Assembly: GCA_030998015.1 (NCBI GenBank)
Contig: JARWMV010000251.1
Span: 1-64,000 of the forward strand
DNA: 64,000 nucleotides
DNA from: Ceratorhiza oryzae-sativae
Taxonomy: Eukaryota > Basidiomycota > Agaricomycetes > Cantharellales > Ceratobasidiaceae
Direction of reading: 5' to 3'
Made by a program: the position numbers and the translations under genes. Shown here piece after piece: positions 56,276 through 64,000 of the stretch; position 1 is the first letter of the stretch; each line of letters begins with the position of its first letter. A model generated the notes under the pieces. The model did not search any database. It worked only from the letters and a program-made list of their open reading frames with translations, and had not been told where the DNA came from.

Positions 56276-59091
56276 CTAGTACCGGTAATTGCTGTGATCG
56301 GTATATATGGAATGCTCAGATAGCCGTCGAGTCTTTCGACCGCGGGCTATTTTCCTATAGTGATTCTGCTCGCGGTCAAACTGGTCGACCTGGTGCATCT
56401 CATACACCTTGTCTTCCTCACGATCAGCGTAGACCGAGAAATAGTTGTAATGTTCATAATCCCTAGTGCGAATTTGGGTATGTCGGGCCGCATCATAACC
56501 AGCTGGATGGTGACGTTCAGCTATGGTAGCTATACTCATAATGTATATGCTTACCCTGTTGGAGGGCGTCTGCGTGATCTACCCCGTCAAACAAGGCCGC
56601 AGTTTGTTCCAAAGATCGACCTTTTGTCTCGATAACATATCGGAAGATGAAGATGAATTCAAACAGGAGCCACCCGCAATATACCAAGGCGTATCTAGTT
56701 AGAGAATGAGCAAGGTCCGGCATTAAAATGCAAGTTTGAACACGTACTTCCATCCAATTGCGTTGAGTGCGACTGGGTTTACGTATTCTGATAGACATCA
56801 AATTAGTCCAAAGTGTTTTGGCTATGATCCTAGCTACGGCAAACTTACGGTTCACGATCAAGGCCTGGAAGTACACTGTTAGCATAAACTAATCCCATAA
56901 ACAGGGTTTCAGATACTCACAATGCAAACGGAAAAGTTCATGACCGCAAATCCCTTGGCACGAATGTTGAAGGGCAGAATCTGTAAGCCGTCTTAGCTGA
57001 AATAGTCCTTTGCGTGTTGCGTGCAATCGACTTACCTCGATCGTATATGCGACAAGTAGAGGCGAGTACTATTAAACGCAACAGGTTGAATCCAGCTTTT
57101 ACAATCACAAAATGGGCATATACGCACGGCGATGTCATAGAAGCTGAAAAATATAAAGATAAGTGCGATATTGGCTGTCGATAGGCATTGTGATGAGCAA
57201 ATATAAATATGAGAATATATAAGTTTCTTTACCATTGGCAGCTGCGGTGTTCCCGAGCAGTTGATACAATGCTGCTGTGACGGTCCATACAGCGAAGGCT
57301 ACCAGAGGCAATCTACTTAATATGCGCGCTGATTCATCGCACAGGTCCCCACATACCACAAAACATCCCTGCATTGGACGTGACCTATCGTTTGTTGGAT
57401 CAGTCCCTTGTCTTTGCGCATGTATAGGCCAATCTACCCACAAAAAGTGTCCTGCGGCCCAGTCGGTCAACAAACATAGCTCCAGAAAGCGCCATGATGA
57501 AGTTCCAAATCTAGAAAACCGGCTCAGACAAAGGTAGAAAGCACTCCTAGGCAGAAACCTACTTGGAGAAGACCATTGATCAAGGTCTTCATTGCAGGAC
57601 TTGTGACACCCAATGTCTGCGATGCTCGATCAGCTGGGCCACTCTGTGTTCAAGCGCGACTATTCACCTTGAAAATCTCGTTCAAATAATAGGAGAATAG
57701 CCCATTTCCACTCCATTGTGAGAAGAAGCCCAGCGCGATGATGATACGCATACGCTTCAAGTTCCCAGATGACTTGAACAGCGACAAATACGAGGTGCTT
57801 CCCGCGATCTCCTTCTCGAGGGCCAAGGCCTCACGAATCTCCTGATATTCGAGAACGACGAGTGGATCAGAAGTGTTTCCATTGGCATGATATTTTCCCA
57901 GGGTATTGATCGCCTCGGCATCACGGTTTTGAGATAGTAGCCCTGTTGGTCAGTTCAGCGCGGTTACTGCGGCGTAGGGTGGCAAAGACGCTCACAGCGA
58001 GGAGACTCAGGAACGAACCAGAGAAGGCATAGTTGGATCAATGACGGCACACCTTGCAATAGGGATGGAATTCTATACAGGGGATCAAAACTAGAGACAA
58101 AAGTGGCGTAGTTTAAGAGGCATACCTCCACGACCAAGTCGTTCCTTCCATTCGAAAAGTACCGAAACATACCCAAGCAGCTTTGCGAATGGGTCAGCGA
58201 AATCTCTAGGCGCGCAGAAAAAATTCTTACCAACGATACTCCCTGCGTACCTAGAAGCACCGAGAGTTGTGAGTTAAACTCCTAACATTCGCCTCGCTGA
58301 CCCGACTCACCAGGAAGAATTATACCTGCTCGAAACTGAGTCATCCATGATTTGACACGGGGTAAGGAAGACTTACATGGCTGTAATTCGGCCACGCTGG
58401 GTGGGGTAAGCGAGCTCGGTAATTAACAGTGGCGCAGCATTTGTTGCGAAGCACAACCCGAAACCGACTAAATGCGAGGTTAGAATTCGATTTTCGAATA
58501 GAATACGCAGCGAGGGGTCTCACTCATGCCTCGCGCCCCGACAAAATGCCAAATATTCGTAGATGCCGTCTGAAGTGCGACTCCTCCGAGCATAATGATA
58601 GCGCCAAGTATCAAAGCCTTTTTGCGTCCAAATGTATCGCTTACGAATGGCGCAAAGGGAAGAGCAACTAATACACCGATGTTCTGGATGGCGTTGACCA
58701 TACCTGCAAGGAGTAGACGTGAGTAAGGAACAAATAACATAAGCAGACTGTGTACCCAAGGTTGAACCAGAGGGATTTCCAAAGTAGTATTGCCCTAAGT
58801 GCCGAAATGAGTGACTGTCTAGCGAGCGTAAGGGGCTATATCTTACAATCGGGTACAATTTGAAGGCCGTTCATCATCTAAGTGATGGGGTGAGTGTGAT
58901 CCGCATACGTAAATTAAGTAACCTACTGAGCTATCGAATCCGTTTGTCGAAGATGTAATCAAGGCGAGTAATAGACAGAGGTTGAGGAATAGGATTCCTA
59001 TCGAAGTCAATGTCAGCACTGCTGAGAAAGCGTAAAACCAATTTGAACTCGCCTCGATTCCTCCACCATGGACCATCGTCGACCAAGTCAT
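56276..59091 (-). CDS. MFS sugar transporter (hexose/lactose permease type)
   Basis: Plasma-membrane sugar:H+ symporter of the major facilitator superfamily. Motifs in order are ITSSTNGFDSSMMNGLQ (TM1), PFVSDTFGRKKALILGA, GRG-like loop AR...GFGLCFATNAAPLLITELAY, PTQRGRITAMYNS, LLWFVPESPRWLLSQNRDAE (PESPRWL), SQWSGNGLFSYYLN, VDRLGRRTLFL, YTIEILPFNIRAKGFAV and YVIETKGRSLEQTAALFDG (PETKG-like). The tail is polar. More than fifteen very short exons are separated by canonical introns; the start is MTWSTMVHGGGIEA at 59091. It lies next to the amylase and GH5 genes, which suggests uptake of released sugars. The substrate cannot be told from sequence. Confidence 0.88.
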
Positions 59092-60051
59092 AAAAAGACA
59101 TGTTGGTTCTATGAAATATATATACGTAAATTCGATCGAGCCACTAGGTGAAATCCCCGCCAGAGACGAGGAGAGGAGATGGAGTAGGAGTTGCTACGTT
59201 GCGCGGGGCTCCAGTCGCCGACCTTTTATCGAGAGCGAGCCCGAAGCATTGCGAAGTTACCCCACGATAGGCGATTGGATTTAAAGGTGTAAGTGTTTGC
59301 CGAAGTATAACTACTCCAATCTTTCCTTAGGTACTGAGCGGGTGTTCCGGGCATTACTCGTTCCTCGGAGAGGCTACCCACGCGGACATGCACCTGATTG
59401 ACCCTTTACATCAGGTGCTGTGCGATGGTCTCCACGAAGCCTGATCCAGCGTAACTTCCGGTAAGAATGACGGTAAAGCTCGCTTGCAGGTTGGTCACCT
59501 GAGCAGCAATCCATAACGCACCAAGCCCGTCACATGGATAAAGCCCGGAGTAACCCACCATTTCAGGATAAGGCCAGGTTCTACCGAGGGACCTGGTGAA
59601 TACCCGGTATTAACCCGAACGTAGCTCGTACTAAATTCAACGATTTGAGCTGAAGATATAGGTTAGATCCGGACTTTATAGTTTATGCTAAGAGACCGAG
59701 AACCAGATCTTCGCGCCCAAGCCAGTACAGAGCCGCTGAAACCAAAGTCACTTTCAAAATTAATTGTGGCAGTCGAATAGGATCGCTCAACTGTTTCTTC
59801 ATCGGAAGCACATAGAGTAGTCGGGTCGAGCGAATGAACAATTGAAATGACTGGAGCAAAGAGGATGCAATATTTTCACGTGACCGATCGGGATTATTAC
59901 TGAACGCGTCCTGAACCCGACTTGGCGCTTGGGATCTCTGTTCGGGCCTCAACACCTCATTTGGATCAAAGTCCGGATCTCTGTGCTCCTCAAAAAGCGC
60001 AAGGCAGAATGAAAGACTTTCAACGCACCTATTTCCTCTCACCTTCTCGAT
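59092..60051. promoter_or_regulatory. Divergent intergenic region between transporter and GH5 gene
   Basis: A 960-bp gap between the start codons of the sugar transporter (minus) and the first GH5 gene (plus), so it holds both promoters. No clear TATA box or operator was identified. A minus-strand frame at 59683-60060 overlaps the GH5 start and is not supported. Confidence 0.4.
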
Positions 60052-62146
60052 ATGCCTCACCTTCCCATCAACGTTCCTCCTGCACCAGCTCCGTCACCCC
60101 TGGGTGTGCTCAAGCTTCGCGGAACTGAGATCGTCGGCTCTGATGGAAAACCGATTCTGTTGCGTGGCGCTGGAATCGGCGGCCATTTGAACATGGAAAA
60201 TTGTCAGTCTAGGTTTCTGATGATAGCTTAGCTAGTACTGATCTTGACTGTCTGAATTAGTCGTAGGCACATATATCAATAGTAGTCCAATTGCGATTTC
60301 TCACCCGGGTTTGCATCTAGATTACTGGGTATCCCGGGCATGAATATGGAATGCGTCGCGCTCTCAAAAAGGTAGGCGATTAGATGCACACATCTGGTTG
60401 TATTGTCCTAAATTTTCGCTTTCGTAGGTTCTTGGAGAGGAGAAATACGACTTCTTTTTCGATAAATTTCTCGAATACTTCTTTACCGAAAAAGACGCAG
60501 AGTTTTTTGCCTCACTCGGCCTCAACTGTATTCGGTATATAAAACTATCGTTATTCAAGGCAGTTTTCCTGACGGATATACGTAGCGTTCCATTCAACTA
60601 TCGCCATTTCGAGGACGACATGAATCCTGGAGTCTACAATGAGCGTGGCTTCCAATGGTTGGATAGGATTATCAATATCGTGAGTGCAAGGGGTTTTCTT
60701 TTTGCTGTCTACAGTGATTCAATACTTCGTTAGCTTGGATCCTATGGGATCTATACAATTCTAGACTTACATGCTGCCCCCGGTGGCCAAAACATTGACT
60801 GGCATTGTGACACTGGCGTCCACCGTGCTTTGTTCTGGGAGTATATAGAATTCCAAAACCGAGCAATTGCTCTTTGGGAAGAACTTGCACGACGATACAA
60901 GGGAAACACTTGGGTATGTTTGTGATTGATTTGACAGAACACCAAGTATGAACCCCCGACGCGCCATAGGTTGCTGGATACAATCCACTAAACGAGCCGA
61001 CTGATGAGGAACATTACCGTGTCTTGGCATGGTATGAGCGAGCTGAGAAAGCAATTCATGCCATCGACCCTGATCACATCTTGTTCTGGGATGGCAATAC
61101 TTGGGTACATCTTTTCTTCTCTGGTAGCATCATTTAATTCTTTAATCTGACGTTCCACACTCTAGGCCGCCGACTTTTCCCAGTACGCACGCTGCTACGG
61201 GAGCGTTGATCCTCACTAACCTAATCTACAGTTTCAAGGACGCACTCCCTGGCTCCTGCTATGCAATCCATGATTATTCCAACTTTGGTTTCCCAGATGG
61301 CCAGCCTTACAAGGTGACGCTTTTCTATATTTATGCAGTGGTTTGTATCTGACGGCTCAATATAGGGAACGCCAGAGCAAAAGGCTAAGCTCGAGCGTGG
61401 CTTCCAACGGAAGATCGAGTTTCACCAGCGAGTCGGTTCCCATATCTGGAACGGCGAGTTGTGAGTAGTTTATTGTTAGTGTCCTGCAATTCGTCTCACT
61501 TATTGTCCCTAGTGGTCCTGTTTATGCGTCTCCTTCCGACGGACCAGACTGGGAGAAGGTCAACGAGGATCGATACCGTCTACTCAAGGACCAGTTAGCG
61601 CTTTACGATCTCAACAAGGTCTCATGGTCAATCTGGCTCTACAAGGTGATTATTGTTTGTCAACCCTGGCGCGCCGGAAGGCTGAGATTATTCAGGATAT
61701 TGGATTCCAAGGAATGGTTTATGCCGGCCCAGATACAGCATACATCAAGTTGTTGAAGCCCTTCCTTGAAAAGAAGAAGCGTCTTGCGGCCGACGAGTGG
61801 GGCGCGGACACCAAAGTTGTCAAAGACATCTTTGACCCTCTGCAGGAATGGTTGATCAAGGAGGCACCTGGGATTAAGAAACGCTATCCTCCTATGTGGA
61901 CTGTTACCCACCATGGTATGCACCCCCAGCATTTTCTTGATCATAAAAGAACTAACATTCTTTTTAGTTGGACGTGTGCTGAGGAACATTTTGCTTAGCG
62001 AGGAGCTGTACCCCGAGTATGCGGAGTACTTCAGCGATCTCTCATTCGAGCAGCTTGACGAGCTCGCAGCCAGCTTCAAGTTTGAAAACTGCAGCCAGCG
62101 GGAAGGTCTCAATGCCGTCCTTCGGGAACATGCCAAGTTGCACTAG
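60052..62146 (+). CDS. GH5 glycoside hydrolase, copy 1
   Basis: A family 5 glycosidase, likely acting on beta-glucans. The start is MPHLPINVPPAPAPSPLGVL. Motifs are LLRGAGIGGHLNMEN, GEEKYDFFFDKFLEYFFTEK, FFASLGLNCIRVPFNYRHFE, YTILDLHAAPGGQNIDWHC and GYNPLNEPTDEEHY (acid/base Glu in NEP), then WDGNTWAADFSQF, YAIHDYSNFGFPDGQPY, SHIWNGEFGPVYASP (nucleophile Glu in GEFGP) and VSWSIWLYKDIGFQGMVY. It ends VLREHAKLH (stop 62144-62146). There is no signal peptide, so it is probably intracellular or unconventionally exported. It has about ten introns, all GT-AG, and about 500 residues. A second copy follows 220 bp downstream. Confidence 0.88.
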
Positions 62147-62340
62147 ACGTCGGGAGTGAAAATGGGTGTTTATAGTTAAGCTGTATTTGCTTCGAAATGA
62201 AATACGTGCCTCGATGGCAACGCCTATAGACCGACGCGACCATAGAACATTTCGTAAGACCGGCAGATTTGATTCGGATCAAGCGTCCATTTGGGGAAAG
62301 CTGGCGATAGCATGACGCATATAAGCTTACCTCGCCGTCC

Positions 62341-64000
62341 ATGGGGGCTCCACCGCTATCCACCATGCCACATCAAAATATTAAAGTGCCTCCTGCTCCC
62401 GCCCCATCGCCTACAGGCATATTAAAACTTCATGGCTCAAAGATTGTTGGTGCGGATGGCGCACCGGTGTTGCTGCGAGGTGCTGGGTTAGGTGGACACC
62501 TTAATATGGAAAATTGTGAGTGACTTTTGGTGTGAGAAATTTTTTGGTTGACCAAGGTATACGCAGTCGTGCGTTGGCTCGTTTGTACCGTGCACAGTAT
62601 GACGCACTAGCTGACTTGATGATCAGATTACCGGGTATCCTGGACATGAGAAAGACATGCGTAAGGCAGTCAAAAAAGTCTTGGGAGAGGAGAAGTATGA
62701 CTTCTTCTTTGACAAATTTCTCGAGTACTTCTTTACGGAGAAAGACGCGGAATTCTTTGCCTCCCTCGGGCTGAACTGCATCCGGTAGGTGTGATACAGT
62801 TCCCATGGTTCATGCCTGACGCAATCACATAGCATACCATTTAACTATCGCCATTTCGAGGACGACCTGAACCCTGGTGTATACAATGAGCGAGGTTTCC
62901 AATGGCTAGATCGTGTTATCAATATAGTGAGCATCAAATACTAAGTAGATTTACAGTTTGTTTATTATCGGTCATTTGTAGTGTGGGCACTATGGCATAT
63001 ATACTATCCTTGACTTGCACGCTGCACCGGGGGGTATGACAGCTGACTATTATCACCGTAACCAATACTGATGTGCTGCTTACTATAGGGCAAAACATTG
63101 ATTGGCATTGTGGTAAGCTTCAATTAGTCGTGATGCGCTCGTATCTGAAGTTCCACAGACACGGGTATACACCGCGCTCTCTTTTGGGAGCACATCGAGT
63201 TTCAAAATCGCGCAATAGCACTTTGGGAAAAACTAGCAGAGCGATACAAAGGAAATACCTGGGTTGGTCTCGTTAGTAGCCCTTGGCGATCGTACTTAAT
63301 ATCGTGATGCCTAGGTTGCAGGCTACAATCCATTGAACGAGCCTACCGACGAAGAGCATACTCGAGTTCTAGACTGGTACGCTCGAGCCGAGAAAGCAAT
63401 CCATGCTGTAGACCCGGACCACATCGTGAGCCAAGTTCTTTGCTAGCGTTAAATATATTCAACACTATCTTTAGTTGTTTTGGGACGGGAACACCTTTGC
63501 TGTGAGTGCGGCTTCCGCTTTTTGATGGATTGAGACTGAAATTTCTGTATCCTAAGGCGGACCTATCTCAGTAAGTTCCAATTGCCTTGACTAACTCCCC
63601 CTACTAACCAAAGGGTTAGTTTTGGAGAGCCCCTCCCTGGTTCGGTCTACTCGGTAAGCCCCACACTGAGTTACTTGGCCTAGCATTCACACCCATTATA
63701 TATTAGATTCATGACTACTCTAACTACGGATTTCCTCAAATTACCGAGCCATACGAGGTACGCCTTCAACGTGCTTACAACTAAATGCAGTCTTGGTAAA
63801 ATGGAGGTTGTGTAGGGTACGCCTGAGCAAAAGGCGAACCTCGAGAGCGCCTTCAAGCGAAAGATCGGATACCACGAAAAAATTGGAGGTCATATCTGGA
63901 ACGGTGAATTGTACGTGTCCTAGTATACCTATTGAGCGTGTGCTAGCTCATGTTTGATCAAAGTGGACCCGTGTATGCGTCGCCGGATGACGGACCCGAA
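62341..64000 (+). CDS. GH5 glycoside hydrolase, copy 2 (cut by window end)
   Basis: Tandem paralogue of the preceding gene. Start is at 62341 (MGAPPLSTMPHQNIKVPPAP) or, matching copy 1 better, the second Met at 62365. Motifs parallel copy 1: LLRGAGLGGHLNMEN, GEEKYDFFFDKFLEYFFTEK, FNYRHFEDDLNPGVYNERGF, YTILDLHAAPGG-QNIDWHC, GYNPLNEPTDEEHTRVLDWY, DYSNYGFPQITEPYE and GGHIWNGEL. Intron positions are shared with copy 1, pointing to a gene duplication rather than retroposition. The gene runs past the window end, just after the nucleophile Glu exon. Confidence 0.85.

Noticed and set aside
59683..60060. 125-codon minus-strand frame between the transporter and GH5 gene
   Set aside because: Its start overlaps the GH5 start codon, no domain or splice support is present, and it occupies a divergent promoter region.

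Overview
The window is nuclear DNA of a filamentous basidiomycete. Genes are broken by many short GT-AG introns of about 45-85 nt with CTRAC-type branch points. The transposon is a Plavaka element with a DUF6532 companion gene. Single-copy genes (B-type cyclin, RNase H2 subunit A, complex I accessory subunit) are of fungal type. The TKL-like kinase with an HGD catalytic loop, the Plavaka element and the secreted alginate-lyase-like enzyme suggest Agaricomycetes, probably the Rhizoctonia/Ceratobasidium group. That placement is inference; no rRNA or ITS is present.

Layout. 1-3.4 kb: an element bounded by ~173-bp inverted arms with a 192-bp solo-LTR-like sequence inside, followed by a tRNA-like/SINE-like patch at 3.8 kb. 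5.6-6.1 kb: an unrecognised small gene. 7.2-7.6 kb: a decayed relative of the Plavaka terminal repeat. 9.1-13.7 kb: a protein kinase gene whose upstream part is a chain of tiny exons; at its centre, 10,030-11,120, lies a tandem array of 68-bp units. 14.7-16.3 kb: GPI-type secreted alginate-lyase-domain enzyme. 16.3-19.6 kb: gene-poor. 19.9-28.6 kb: a Plavaka transposon with ~380-bp terminal inverted repeats, a frameshifted transposase on the minus strand and an intact DUF6532 gene on the plus strand. 29.5-30.5 kb: DsbA/FrnE-type oxidoreductase. 31.6-33.3 kb: cyclin B. 36.0-39.2 kb: complex I small subunit, glutathione peroxidase, RNase H2A. 39.3-53.3 kb: basic low-complexity protein, proline-rich protein, MDR alkenal/quinone reductase, long coiled-coil protein, TPR protein and Ncp1-like coiled-coil protein. 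53.8-64.0 kb: a carbohydrate-use block with a cytosolic GH13 amylase, an MFS sugar transporter and two tandem GH5 glycosidases, the second cut by the window edge.

The standout is the kinase locus. Each of 17 array units carries a canonical 3' splice site, exactly three nucleotides, then a canonical 5' splice site. The 65-nt intron between them (branch point CTCTGAC, pyrimidine tract, CAG) is essentially invariant; the three exonic bases vary. Sixteen further 3-nt exons of the same AG|NNN|GT form, separated by unrelated introns of similar size, flank the array on both sides. A 9-nt exon inside the kinase domain is needed to rebuild the conserved helix, so very small exons are credibly spliced here. 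If spliced, every unit adds one in-frame codon and can be skipped without a frameshift, which makes the locus a codon-by-codon, potentially combinatorial coding array.

Caveat: several genes need a single-base frame change inside an exon (alginate lyase, FrnE oxidoreductase, the 39.3-kb gene, coiled-coil gene, proline-rich gene, transposase). Residual assembly indels are possible, so pseudogene calls are tentative.
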